Of a stretch of DNA of 64,000 bases, positions 18,110 to 26,099 are shown piece by piece (the stretch's first letter is position 1; each line of letters opens with the position of its first letter). The notes under the pieces were generated by a model, which saw only the letters and a program-made list of their open reading frames with translations, ran no database searches and was not told the origin of the DNA. The DNA comes from DASWIG01 sp965371445. Its GTDB lineage: Bacteria; Acidobacteriota; Thermoanaerobaculia; Multivoradales; J023. The position numbers were made by a program, and so were the translations under genes. The stretch covers positions 1 through 64,000 of the forward strand of contig CBDUYN010000023.1 of the NCBI GenBank assembly GCA_965371445.1, in the 5' to 3' direction.

Positions 18110-18668
18110 CGGGCGCGGGCCTCCGGGAAAGCTCGCTACGCCGCCAGCCGGCGGCGTCGGCGTGGGCGGTGACGGCCGACGCCGAGGCGTAGCCCTGCTG
18201 GAGCGTCCGGGCGTCGATCAGGCCGAGGGCGTATGCCGTCTCCCAACGCCGGCGTGCCTGGCCGTACTTCTCGACCTTGGAAGGCCCCACGCCCGAGAGC
18301 GCGCCCAACTCCTCCGGAGTGCGGACCCGTTGAGTGACCATGGCGGCCAACTGCTCGTTGGTGAAGAGGGCGTAGGCCGGTACGCCCTCGCGCTGGGCGA
18401 TCTCCTTGCGCAGGACGCGCAGCCGCGCGAAGACCGCGAAGTCGGTCTCGGAGCGCACCTCCTTGTAGTCGATCTTGCCCCGCTTGATCGGAGCGCCGCC
18501 GTCCTGGCCGTCGTGGTAGGAGACGCAGATCGCCCAATAGGCCCCCTGGGCCGGGCTCACCAGTTGGCGGTCGACGGCGAGCACACGGTGGGCGCCGAGG
18601 AAGCGGTTCAGGTCCTGCCCGGCGTCGCCAGGGTCGAGCGCCGGGACGGCGAAAAACGCCATTTTCAT
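18102..18668 (-). CDS. HRDC-domain DGR accessory protein
   Basis: Protein of 188 residues. The N-terminal alpha/beta part (MKMAFFAVPALDPGDAGQDL ... AYWAICVSYHDG) resembles the accessory protein family encoded with many DGRs. An HRDC (helicase and RNase D C-terminal) domain covers about residues 75-140: FARLRVLRKEIAQREGVPAY, ALFTNEQLAAMV, ELGALSGVGPSKVEKYG. HRDC domains bind nucleic acid; a role in template RNA or cDNA handling is inferred. The start ATG overlaps the trypsin-like gene stop (ATGA), indicating translational coupling. An Avd-type accessory is absent. Confidence 0.85.
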   Translation of the reverse strand: MKMAFFAVPALDPGDAGQDLNRFLGAHRVLAVDRQLVSPAQGAYWAICVSYHDGQDGGAPIKRGKIDYKEVRSETDFAVFARLRVLRKEIAQREGVPAYALFTNEQLAAMVTQRVRTPEELGALSGVGPSKVEKYGQARRRWETAYALGLIDARTLQQGYASASAVTAHADAAGWRRSELSRRPAPDA

Positions 18669-20368
18669 CGCCGCGCGGCCTCCGGCCGTGATCCGCGACG
18701 TCGCCGGGTCGTCCCTCCCCTTGCTCCGCCGCGGCGGAGCTCCGCGCGATCCGCCTCGCCCGCCAGGAATCCCAGGTCGCTGAGCGCCAGGACCGGCGAG
18801 CCGGGTTCGGCGGCTGGCCAGCGGTAACGGTTGCGGTCGTCGCGCCACGGGAAGGCCCAGCCCTCGAGGTAGTACACCTCATGGAGCGACGCGCGGCCCA
18901 GGCGCCGGCGCAGGCGGCGCAGCAGGCGGTCCTGGTCGTCCCAGAAAGGGACGAGCCGCGCGCTGCGGTCGACCAGCACCACGATCTTCGGCGCCCACGC
19001 CGCCAGCGGTCGCCAGGGCAGGCGGCGGACGGGGCGTCCGCGGCTCCACATCTCGGCCAGCGCCGCCACGTCGAGCTCACGGCTCGGCACCTCCGAGGCC
19101 AGCCGGCGGCGCAGCGCGGGGACGAGGCGGGCGTCGGAGGTGAGGGGCGGCGTCGGCGGCAGGGTCCCTCCCAGCGCTTGCACCTTGGCCGCGGGGAGCT
19201 TGACCCACTTCGCCAGAAGCTCGAGCCACTCGAGCCACGCCTGATCACTCTGAGGATCGAAACCCCGTTCGAGCTTCTCGTCGGGTAGCGGAAAGCGGAC
19301 GATTCCAGCGGGGTAGTCTTGCTGGGCTCTCACCTCCTCGTACGCCAGGCATCGGCCGTCGAACGCCGCCATGGCCAGCTCCGCCAAGGTCTCGGTCTCG
19401 ACCGGCAGTGTGATCAGATGGCCCCCGTCGCCGCTCGCCGTCACGTCGAGTGAGGTGGACCCGTAGACCTCGGGCAGCGCTCGTTCAAGAATCTGGACGA
19501 CTGCTTTCGCGGCGTGCTCTGCCTCCGCGCCGCCCTGTCGGCTCAGCTGTTCGTGCGCGGAGTCAAAGGCATCGAGCACCTCTCGCCAAGATTGCGAGCT
19601 GCAAAGCGACTCGGCCAGGGCCTCGGGGTCCGTCCGAAGATCCTTCCATGCTGTCTTTTCGGCGGCGATGGCGAGCGTGGCCTTGGGATGTTTCCTCAGG
19701 AGGTCGGTGAGGTCGTCGAGGAGCTGACGCCGCCGTGCCTCGCGTAGCTCGTCGACGCTCGCGTCGTAGCCGATGGCCTCGCGAAAGCCGGGGGCGTCCC
19801 AGAGCGCGGCAAGAGGAACGGCCCAGATCCGACCCCCCGCGAACGCCTGGGGACCGCCCTCGATCACTCCCACCAGCTGCCAGCCGCAGAAGACCGGCGC
19901 CCCCGAGATGCCGCGCCACCAGTCGGCGTTCTCGGGCGGCGATTCGACGTCGAGCTCGACGCGCCGAGCCGCCTTCACGGACTCCGCGGCAGTGCCCCGG
20001 AGTGCCGTCAAAGCCGCCAGGACGCTGCTGTCGTCGTCGGGCGGCGGGGGCGACGCCCGCGCCCAACCGCGCGACCTCCACCCCTGGTCACGAGCCAGGG
20101 GCTCCGGCCGAAAGAGCTGGCGTGCGATCCGCAGATCGGTCTCGATCCGGAGGACGGCGACGTCGAGATCGTCCTCCCCTTGCCAGATGAGCTCCGCCTT
20201 TTTCTCCGTTCGTCGACCCGTGAGGTCGTCGTATTGAACGGTGAGGGTCTCGGCGTCCTCGACGACGTGCCGCGCCGTCAACACCCGCGCGCCGTCCAGG
20301 AGGTACCCGGTGCCACAGCTCGCCTTGGCACCGACAGCGACGACCCGGGCAAACCGCTTGACGTCCAT
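18665..20368 (-). CDS. Trypsin-like protease with vWA-like tail, probably truncated
   Basis: Protein of 567 residues. The N-terminal trypsin-like domain has a complete triad: His34 (LTARHVV), Asp69 (DLDVAVL) and Ser155 (GISGAPV). A helical segment (about 200-300) resembles effector-associated domains of bacterial conflict systems. A further domain and a C-terminal region, IVVLVDRSARLVPFWDDQ ... VLALSDLGFLAG, look like the start of a vWA-like module found before FGE-fold domains in related proteins. After LAG the sequence becomes Arg/Gly-rich, ending about 25 residues later, as if the rest were lost. Predicted role: cytoplasmic sensor or effector protease coupled to the diversified recognition protein. 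This is inference; no substrate is known. Confidence 0.75.
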   Translation of the reverse strand: MDVKRFARVVAVGAKASCGTGYLLDGARVLTARHVVEDAETLTVQYDDLTGRRTEKKAELIWQGEDDLDVAVLRIETDLRIARQLFRPEPLARDQGWRSRGWARASPPPPDDDSSVLAALTALRGTAAESVKAARRVELDVESPPENADWWRGISGAPVFCGWQLVGVIEGGPQAFAGGRIWAVPLAALWDAPGFREAIGYDASVDELREARRRQLLDDLTDLLRKHPKATLAIAAEKTAWKDLRTDPEALAESLCSSQSWREVLDAFDSAHEQLSRQGGAEAEHAAKAVVQILERALPEVYGSTSLDVTASGDGGHLITLPVETETLAELAMAAFDGRCLAYEEVRAQQDYPAGIVRFPLPDEKLERGFDPQSDQAWLEWLELLAKWVKLPAAKVQALGGTLPPTPPLTSDARLVPALRRRLASEVPSRELDVAALAEMWSRGRPVRRLPWRPLAAWAPKIVVLVDRSARLVPFWDDQDRLLRRLRRRLGRASLHEVYYLEGWAFPWRDDRNRYRWPAAEPGSPVLALSDLGFLAGEADRAELRRGGARGGTTRRRRGSRPEAARR

Positions 20369-20371
20369 GAC

Positions 20372-20485
20372 CTACCCTCCAAGGTCGTCCGAGAGCTCGA
20401 TGACGCCGCCCGCGGCGTCGACCGGCCGGAGCTTGAGGACGAGCCAGAACTTGACCCCCGCCTTGCCGCCCGCCTCCTTCGCCAC
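20372..20485 (-). pseudogene. Trypsin co-occurring domain 2-like remnant
   Basis: A 37-codon frame from GTG 20485 ends TAG at 20374-20372, 3 bases before the trypsin-like gene. It encodes VAKEAGGKAGVKFWLV followed by LKLRPVD and a short tail. The first block resembles the conserved core of the small protein family (trypco2) usually encoded beside trypsin-like conflict proteases. The usual N-terminal half and the segment between the two blocks are missing, and a TGA lies in frame upstream, so I read it as a remnant. AAAGGAAGG precedes the GTG, so a short product is possible. The match is from memory of the family, not a search. Confidence 0.45.
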
Positions 20486-20532
20486 CTCGAAGCCTTCCTT
20501 TCAGTCCGTGGAACGATATGACGGGGGGTATT

Positions 20533-20556
20533 CTACCGGAGCTTGGAAGCCGCAGG
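20533..20556. repeat. 24-bp direct repeat, left copy
   Basis: Identical over 24 bases to 21394-21417. The two copies bracket the vapBC pair with 837 bp between them. Flanking bases differ. This looks like a module boundary left by insertion or by homologous exchange. Confidence 0.8.
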
Positions 20557-20590
20557 ACGGTGATCTGCGGACTCGCGGGGGGGGTGCCAT

Positions 20591-20980
20591 TCACCAATCG
20601 CTGACAGCGAGATCGTCAACCTCGTCAAAATGCTTGTCGCGGGTGATGACGGCAAGTCGGTGCCGGAGCGCGGTTGCAGCGATCCAAAGGTCCGCCTCGG
20701 GAATCAGGCGTCCCTTCTTGCGCAGTCTGTTCTTGGTCCTGCCGAAAAGTCGCGAGACCTCGAGATCTGTCGTCACGGTCGGACAGGTTGCGGCGAGCGT
20801 TTCGACACGCTTGACGTTCTCTTCTGTTTTATGGGACTTCTCAGCGCCGTAGAAAAGCTCGCCCAGTACGGTCGCATTGACGAAGTACTCGCAGTCGTCG
20901 GCAAGAAGCAGGATCAGCTCCTGGTCACCTTCGAGGAGCGCGATGGCAGCACTCGTGTCGAGCAGGTATCTACCAGGCAT
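20591..20980 (-). CDS. vapC: VapC-type PIN-domain toxin
   Basis: Protein of 129 residues with the PIN acidic residues: Asp in LLDTSAAIALLEG (about residue 8), Glu in VLGELFYGA (about 42), Asp in EADLWIAATAL (about 97) and Asp in ITRDKHFDEV (about 115). VapC toxins are Mg-dependent RNases, commonly cleaving initiator tRNA or rRNA. Its start lies inside the end of the upstream antitoxin gene (11-bp overlap). The length is normal and nothing appears broken. It lies downstream of the antitoxin and upstream of the DGR chain on the same strand. Confidence 0.9.
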   Translation of the reverse strand: MPGRYLLDTSAAIALLEGDQELILLLADDCEYFVNATVLGELFYGAEKSHKTEENVKRVETLAATCPTVTTDLEVSRLFGRTKNRLRKKGRLIPEADLWIAATALRHRLAVITRDKHFDEVDDLAVSDW

Positions 20981-21197
20981 CCGGATCTACCTGCCGGCAG
21001 TCCGTCTCGACGGCTTCCCTCATTTCACGAGCTGACTCCTGGTCGAGGATGCCCGCGATGCGGCGCAGGTCGCTTCCAGTGGCGCCACGCGGGGGTTGCG
21101 CGCTACCACGAACGAGAGTCAGAGCGCGGCTTTGCTCCTCCTCGCTCATCCCGGAGAGCGCTCTCTGAAAATCTTCCCGGATTGCTGGTTCTGCCAT
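20970..21197 (-). CDS. Probable VapB-like antitoxin
   Basis: Protein of 75 residues, acidic, helical (IREDFQRALSGMSEEEQSRA), ending in a short C-terminal segment that overlaps the vapC start by 11 bp. No AbrB or MetJ DNA-binding fold is obvious, so the antitoxin class is uncertain. Assignment rests on size, overlap and order. The ribosome site GGAAGGAG lies 5 bases before ATG 21197. Confidence 0.7.
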   Translation of the reverse strand: MAEPAIREDFQRALSGMSEEEQSRALTLVRGSAQPPRGATGSDLRRIAGILDQESAREMREAVETDCRQVDPDAW

Positions 21198-21393
21198 CGA
21201 TTCTCCTTCCAGGAACTCTTCGTACCTCCCCTCGCATCATAGCACGGCCTTGTCATGGCACGCGGTAGAGTCGCCCGCCGCGACCTTGCCGCCGAGCCGC
21301 CGAACGAGGAGGTGTCTCCACCGGCACCGGTTCCGCCCCTCGACTCATGCCGATGCCACGCAGAAAGAAGCCCTCGCCTGTGAGCACGCCGCG

Positions 21394-21417
21394 CTACCGG
21401 AGCTTGGAAGCCGCAGG
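21394..21417. repeat. 24-bp direct repeat, right copy
   Basis: Exact copy of 20533-20556, located upstream of the vapB gene on its strand and about 67 bp before the ATPase gene. Together the copies delimit the vapBC module. Confidence 0.8.
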
Positions 21418-21446
21418 CTGAATGTCTCGGGAGATCGACATCTTGA

Positions 21447-21475
21447 TGGATATACCAATCGAGATTCGATAGAAT
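21447..21475 (+). promoter_or_regulatory. Possible promoter of the DUF4143-type ATPase gene
   Basis: TGGATA (21447-21452), a 17-base spacer and TAGAAT (21470-21475) resemble a sigma-70 promoter. Transcription would start near the ATG at 21485, implying a leaderless or nearly leaderless message; no ribosome-binding site is visible before that ATG, which agrees. Confidence 0.35.
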
Positions 21476-21484
21476 ACGGTTGTC

Positions 21485-23074
21485 ATGTCGACCGAATTCA
21501 ACATCCCCTCTCCCCCGGACCTTCTCCAGGTCCTGGCCCGGTGGAACCGCTGGGGCACGGCGGAGCTCGACTCAGGTTTCAGGCGGCGGATCACCGGTGA
21601 GCTCGCGCCCTTCCTGGACACGCCCGAAGTGGTGGCCCTGGTGGGTCCTCGCCGAGCCGGCAAGACGACCGTCCTCTTCCAGGTGATGGACGGTCTGGAA
21701 GCTGCCGGGGTGCCCCGAGAAGCGATCTTTCACGTCAACCTGGAAGAGCAGGCGCTCATGACCGTCATGGGTCCGGAGCTCCTGGAGCGGCTTTACGAGA
21801 CGTACCGGGTCGAGGTCTTCCCCAAGGGCCGTGCCTATCTCTTCCTGGACGAGGTCCAGCAGGCGCTGGGATGGGAACGGTGGGTCCGCTCCCGCAACGA
21901 GACGGAGGACGTCAAGATCTTCGTGACCGGCTCGTCGGCGAAGCTGATGTCGCCGGAGCTCGCGACACTTCTGACGGGGCGGCATGTGAGCTTCCGTGTC
22001 TTGCCGCTCGACTTTCGCGAGCTGCTGGACTTTCGTGGGATCGAGCTGCCGGCGAAGCCGCGCCTGGCCGGCACGCCCCCGCAAGTCCAGCACGCGCTCC
22101 ACGCCTATCTGCGCTGGGGAGGCTTTCCGGAGGTGGCCCTGGCCGACGACGAGCGCCGCAAGGAGGTGCTCCTGAAGCAATACTTCGACGACGCTCTGTT
22201 CAAGGACGTGGCCCTCCGTCACCAGGTCCGGGACCTCGCCGTGCTGCGTAACCTCGCCGTGTACCTGCTCGGCCAGACGGCAAGCCTCGTCTCGGCGCAG
22301 CGCCTGGCGCGGATCTTCGGCGTCTCGCCGGAGCTTGCACGGACGTATTGCGGTTATCTGGAGGAGGCGTTTCTGATCTCGTTCGTCCCGTTCTACACCC
22401 TCAAGACGGCGGAGCGACTGCGCCGGCCACAGAAGGTCTATGCCGTGGACACGGGGCTGCGCAACGCGGTCTGTCTGAGCGGTTCTCCCGATCGCGGCCG
22501 GCTGATGGAGACCGCCGTCCACGGCGCGCTCGAGCGCGTCGACCACGACGGGCTCTTCTATTGGAAAGACGAGGTCGAGGTTGACTTCGCGGTGCGTCGC
22601 GGCCTGTCGATCCGTTCGCTGATCCAGGTCGTCGGCGAAGGACTGGAGAAGGACACGGTGAAGACGCGGGAGCTCCGATCCCTGGAACAAGCACGTTCCG
22701 TCTTCCCGCAAGCCGAGAGGTTCCTCGTGGCCGGAAGCCTCCCTGGTGGGAGCTCGGCACCGACAGGGGCGTCCGCGAGCCCGGAGGAGGTCCGTTGGGT
22801 CCCGCTTTGGCGATTTCTCGTCGAGGCTGGGGACGAGGGACGGATCGTGGAAGGACGACCCGAAGCGGCGTCCGATCCGGCCGGCGGTGTCGCCGTCCCG
22901 GAGGAGACGCTGCTGCGTCACGTCCGGCGCCATGGCCGCATCACCCGGCGGGAGGCCGCGGAGATCTGCGGCCTGAGCCGGCCCCTGGCGTCGCGTCTTC
23001 TCGGGCGGTTGTTCAAAGCGGGTCGGATCGTGCGCCACGGCACCGGCGGGGGGACATGGTACGCCCTACCCTGA
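21485..23074 (+). CDS. AAA ATPase, DUF4143-type, with C-terminal winged helix
   Basis: Protein of 529 residues. Walker A is GPRRAGKTT (about residues 58-66) and Walker B-like is AYLFLDEVQQ (about 118). A DUF4143-type second half follows (VYAVDTGLRNAVCLSG, KDEVEVDFAVRRG), which resembles a nuclease-fold domain. The last 60 residues (LLRHVRRHGRITRREAAEIC onward) look like a winged-helix DNA-binding domain, an unusual addition. These ATPases are common and mobile; their role is unproven, with toxin-antitoxin or defence links suggested. No RBS is visible at ATG 21485. A truncated relative lies at 36.9 kb. Confidence 0.85.
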   Translation: MSTEFNIPSPPDLLQVLARWNRWGTAELDSGFRRRITGELAPFLDTPEVVALVGPRRAGKTTVLFQVMDGLEAAGVPREAIFHVNLEEQALMTVMGPELLERLYETYRVEVFPKGRAYLFLDEVQQALGWERWVRSRNETEDVKIFVTGSSAKLMSPELATLLTGRHVSFRVLPLDFRELLDFRGIELPAKPRLAGTPPQVQHALHAYLRWGGFPEVALADDERRKEVLLKQYFDDALFKDVALRHQVRDLAVLRNLAVYLLGQTASLVSAQRLARIFGVSPELARTYCGYLEEAFLISFVPFYTLKTAERLRRPQKVYAVDTGLRNAVCLSGSPDRGRLMETAVHGALERVDHDGLFYWKDEVEVDFAVRRGLSIRSLIQVVGEGLEKDTVKTRELRSLEQARSVFPQAERFLVAGSLPGGSSAPTGASASPEEVRWVPLWRFLVEAGDEGRIVEGRPEAASDPAGGVAVPEETLLRHVRRHGRITRREAAEICGLSRPLASRLLGRLFKAGRIVRHGTGGGTWYALP

Positions 23075-23130
23075 CGGAGCATCTGGATTAGTGCCGAGAC
23101 GGCCACCGCCGCGAGGCGCGCTCTCTGTTT

Positions 23131-23586
23131 TCACCCGCTCCGATCCGGCGTTCGAGACCGCCGTCTCTGTTTTTGACCTGAGCCCCGCCCCGGCAAGGCC
23201 AGCGGCCTGCCGTCCGATCCCACCTGGACGAAGGTCACCTCCGCTTCCGTGACCAGCACCCGGTCCGTCCCCTCGCTGCCGCGCTCCACCTCGACCGAAA
23301 CGCGGACGGTGACCGAAGTCCGCCCCACCTTGACCGTCTCGGTGTAGAAGCTCACCAGGTTGCCGACGAAGACCGGAGCGTGGAGCTCCACCTCCTTCAT
23401 CGCCACCGTCACGAGCTGCCCCGGCGCGTGCCGGCGCGCCTCGACGGCACCGGCAAGGTCGATGTGGGAGAGGATGATGCCGCCGAAGATGGTGCCGTGC
23501 GAGTTGGTGTCCTTGGGCATCATGATGACCCGGACCGCCGGCTGGAGGGGTCCTGCGTTTTTCGTCTCGCTCGTCTCGTCGTTCAT
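23131..23586 (-). CDS. Acyl-CoA thioesterase, hotdog fold
   Basis: Protein of 151 residues with the YciA/BFIT-type hotdog signature: MMPKDTNSHGTIFGGIILSH (about residues 22-41) and VTVAMKEVELHAPVFVGNLV (about 58-77), then a strand-rich half. Such enzymes hydrolyse acyl-CoA to free acid and CoA in the cytoplasm. The C-terminal tail is basic and variable. It lies 18 bp after ychF on the same strand, forming a tldD-tldE-ychF-thioesterase run. Its first codons are duplicated as a fragment downstream of tdk. Confidence 0.88.
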   Translation of the reverse strand: MNDETSETKNAGPLQPAVRVIMMPKDTNSHGTIFGGIILSHIDLAGAVEARRHAPGQLVTVAMKEVELHAPVFVGNLVSFYTETVKVGRTSVTVRVSVEVERGSEGTDRVLVTEAEVTFVQVGSDGRPLALPGRGSGQKQRRRSRTPDRSG

Positions 23587-23604
23587 GAGAGCCGTCCCCC
23601 TGGG

Positions 23605-24711
23605 TCACACGTTGAAGCGGAAGTGGATGACCTCGCCGTCCCGGACGACGTACTCCTTGCCCTCGAGGCGGAGCAGCGCTTTTTCGCGGCAGGCGGCGAG
23701 GGTCTTGAGACGCACCAGGTCCTCCCAAAAAGTGACCTCGGCACGGATGAAGCCGCGGGCGATGTCGGAGTGGATGACCTTGGCAGCGTCGCGGGCCACG
23801 GTGCCGCGGCGGACCGTCCAGGCGCGGACCTCGTCCTCGCCGACGGTGAAAAAAGAAATCAGGCCCAAGAGGTCGTAGCTGGCGCGTAGCACCCGGTCGA
23901 GGCTCGGCTCTTCCAGTCCCAGGTCGGCGAGAAACTCGCGCTGCTCCGCCTCGCTCAACCGCCCGATCTCGTCCTCGATGGGGGCGCTCACCGCCAGCGC
24001 CCGGCAGCTCGCGCTCGTCGCGAGGCCCATCTGCGCCGGGTCAGCGTCGGCCACCTCGTCCTCGCCGACGTTCACGACAAGCAGCACGGGCTTGGCGGAG
24101 AGGAGCTGGAAGCCGCGCAGGCGTTTCTCGTCGTCGGTGCTGAGCTCGATCTCGCGCATCGGCTTCTCGTCCTCCAGAGCGGGCAGGACGAGGTCAGCAA
24201 GCAGCTCCAGCTCGCGCTTCTCGTCGGCGCTGGCACCGCCCTTGGTCGAACGGCGCAGGCGCTCGATCCGGCGCTCGACGACCTCCATGTCGGCCAAGAT
24301 CAGCTCCAGGTCGAGCATCCCGACGTCCCGCGCCGGGTCGACTGAGCCCGAGGCGTGGACGAGCTCCTCGTCCTCAAAAGCGCGGACGACGTGGACAAGG
24401 GCGTCGACGGTACGCAGCTGGGCAAGATCGAGGCTCTCTTTGCCCTCTCCCTGTTGCTGTGGATACCCCCCCTCAATCCCCCCAAGGGGACGCACTCCGG
24501 GAATGTCGAGGTACTCGATCGTCGCCGGGACGTAGCGCTTGGGGTTGAAGAGAGGCCGCAGTTGGGCGAGCCGCGGGTCTGGGACCTTGGCCACGGCGAC
24601 GTGGGTTTTTTTCGAGGCGGCGAACTTGCCGGTCTCCTGCCGCGACGCGGTCAGGGTGTTGAAGAGAGTCGTCTTGCCGACTTTCGGCAGTCCCAGGATC
24701 CCTAGTTGCAT
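23605..24711 (-). CDS. ychF: YchF/OLA1-type GTPase with in-frame insertion
   Basis: Protein of 368 residues from ATG 24711 (MQLGILGLPKVGKTTLFNTL). The G1 loop LPKVGKTT, G3 DIPG, a nucleotide-specificity segment VLLVVNVGEDE and the C-terminal TGS-like domain (IARGFIRAEVTFWEDLVRLK, GKEYVVRDGEVIHFRF) are all present. YchF/OLA1 is a ribosome-associated ATPase/GTPase involved in stress responses. Directly after DIPG the sequence RPLGGIEGGYPQQQ is about 8 residues longer than usual, encoded by a copy of a dispersed GC-rich repeat. Two more repeat copies fill the 68-bp gap to tldE. Confidence 0.95.
   Translation of the reverse strand: MQLGILGLPKVGKTTLFNTLTASRQETGKFAASKKTHVAVAKVPDPRLAQLRPLFNPKRYVPATIEYLDIPGVRPLGGIEGGYPQQQGEGKESLDLAQLRTVDALVHVVRAFEDEELVHASGSVDPARDVGMLDLELILADMEVVERRIERLRRSTKGGASADEKRELELLADLVLPALEDEKPMREIELSTDDEKRLRGFQLLSAKPVLLVVNVGEDEVADADPAQMGLATSASCRALAVSAPIEDEIGRLSEAEQREFLADLGLEEPSLDRVLRASYDLLGLISFFTVGEDEVRAWTVRRGTVARDAAKVIHSDIARGFIRAEVTFWEDLVRLKTLAACREKALLRLEGKEYVVRDGEVIHFRFNV
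24466..24490 (-). repeat. Dispersed GC-rich repeat inside ychF
   Basis: On the coding strand CCCCTTGGGGGG, then ATTGA, then a G-run. It matches the units at 24724-24776 and, more loosely, those at 36.7 and 40.3 kb. It is in frame and encodes PLGGIEGG within the region after the G3 motif. Confidence 0.75.
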
Positions 24712-24723
24712 GGTGCTCTCGTT

Positions 24724-24776
24724 TCCCCCCTCGATCCCCCAAGGGGTCAATTCCCCCCTCGGTCCCCCCAAGGGGA
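24724..24776 (-). repeat. Two tandem dispersed GC-rich repeats
   Basis: Two units, 24724-24745 and 24753-24776, each a C-run, TCGAT or TCGGT, then CCCCC(C)AAGGGG on the plus strand. They make up most of the ychF/tldE gap. Each can form a small CCCC...GGGG hairpin; a possible role as processing signal is speculative. Confidence 0.75.
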
Positions 24777-24779
24777 AGG

Positions 24780-26099
24780 TCAATTCTCGGTTCTTTGCCG
24801 GATCTCCAGCCCCCGGACAAGCAGCGTCGGCGCGCCGATGAGGCCGGGCGCCGAGGGCAGGAAGGTGAGGTCGCGGGCGACGGCCTGGACGCCGTTCAGG
24901 AAGCTCGACACGGTCCCCACGAGCCAGGCTCCGGTGATCGAGCCGGTGGGCTGTCCGCTGTCGATGGCGAAGCCGCAGACGGGCAAGGCGAAGCGCCGGG
25001 CTCCGTCTTCCAGGCGGGGTTCGCCTTCGGTGTCGAGGAGATAGTAGCCGCGCCGGAGGTTCTCGACGAGCGTCGCCACGGCGACGTCCGGGTCGTGGCG
25101 CAGGTAGAGGTGCGTGGGTCCGCCCCGCGGCTGGTCGCGCCAGCTGGCGCGGCTGGCGCAGCCCGAGGGCCGTCCGGTCTGGGTACCGCCTTGGCGCCAG
25201 GTGACGAGCGGCTGGCGAAAGATCCCCTCTTCGACGAGCACCACCTGACGGGTGGGCTGGCCTTCACCGTCGACCGGCGCCTCGAGGACGCCGCCGCTCA
25301 TGCGTCCGTCGTCGACGAGGGTAAAAGCGGGGCTCGCGAGGCGTCCCCGGCGGTCGGTGAGGGCGGTGACGCGCGCCACCGCCTCGGCCCCGATCCACAG
25401 GGGCCGTAGGGCGTCGAGCAACGCCACGGTGACCGGCGGCGCGAGCAAGAACTCGCCGCGGTCGCGGCGCGGCGAGCTCCCTTTCTGGGCGATCAGGAGA
25501 CGGTCGGCGAGCCGCCGCGCCAGGGCCAGGGGCTGGAATTGACGGGCTTCGCGCGCCGCGAGACGCAGGTGGACCGAGCGTCCCCGGGAGCCGGCGCCGG
25601 CCGCCTCCAGGTAGAGGACGGCGACGCGCTGGCGCATCGAGGTGGAAATTTCGCGGCTCGAATGAAGCTCCGCCTCCGAGGAGCCATCGTCGAGCTGGGC
25701 AAGAAGGAGCCGGGCTCCGGGAAGCTCCGCGGCAAGCTCGCGGTGGATGCCCTCAAAAAGCCCCAGGGCCTCGCCCTCGCCCACCAGCGGCGCCTCGAGG
25801 TCGACCGGGGCGGTCCAGTCGGGGACGAGCTTCTTCGACGGCAGGCGCAGCCCCTCGCCGTCGGCCGCCGGCCAAGGGGCGTCGGGATCCGGGGCGCCGG
25901 TGGCGGCGTAGAAAAAGGACCGCCGGTCGTCGCCGGCGCGAACGGCCCAGCCCTCCTCTTCGCGAAACGACGTGACAACGTTGCGCATCATCAGCCGCAG
26001 GCTCCGCGAGCGTCCCCGCTTGTGGTAGACCTCGGCCTCCTTGAATCCGTCGCCGCTCAGCCGTTGGACGACGTCGTGGAGTCTCTCGTCGACCTTCAC
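24780..26099 (-). CDS. TldE/PmbA-like subunit of the TldD/E protease
   Basis: About 439 residues from GTG 26099, which overlaps the upstream gene stop (GTGA, 4 bp). The TldD/PmbA fold is supported by LLAPPVTVALLDALRPLWIG, FTLVDDGRMSGGVLEAPVDG, GEGQPTRQVVLVEEG and C-terminal ITGAWLVGTVSSFLNGVQAV. It lacks the HExxxH zinc motif, as expected for the non-catalytic partner. The TldD/E heterodimer degrades unfolded peptides and processes modified peptide precursors. Divergent from E. coli TldE, so the symbol is not given. Confidence 0.8.
   Translation of the reverse strand: MKVDERLHDVVQRLSGDGFKEAEVYHKRGRSRSLRLMMRNVVTSFREEEGWAVRAGDDRRSFFYAATGAPDPDAPWPAADGEGLRLPSKKLVPDWTAPVDLEAPLVGEGEALGLFEGIHRELAAELPGARLLLAQLDDGSSEAELHSSREISTSMRQRVAVLYLEAAGAGSRGRSVHLRLAAREARQFQPLALARRLADRLLIAQKGSSPRRDRGEFLLAPPVTVALLDALRPLWIGAEAVARVTALTDRRGRLASPAFTLVDDGRMSGGVLEAPVDGEGQPTRQVVLVEEGIFRQPLVTWRQGGTQTGRPSGCASRASWRDQPRGGPTHLYLRHDPDVAVATLVENLRRGYYLLDTEGEPRLEDGARRFALPVCGFAIDSGQPTGSITGAWLVGTVSSFLNGVQAVARDLTFLPSAPGLIGAPTLLVRGLEIRQRTEN

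Noticed and set aside
13900..21480. Reverse transcriptase near the DGR
   Set aside because: Checked both strands for a 300-450 residue frame with the RT catalytic pattern; only shadows and the listed genes are there.
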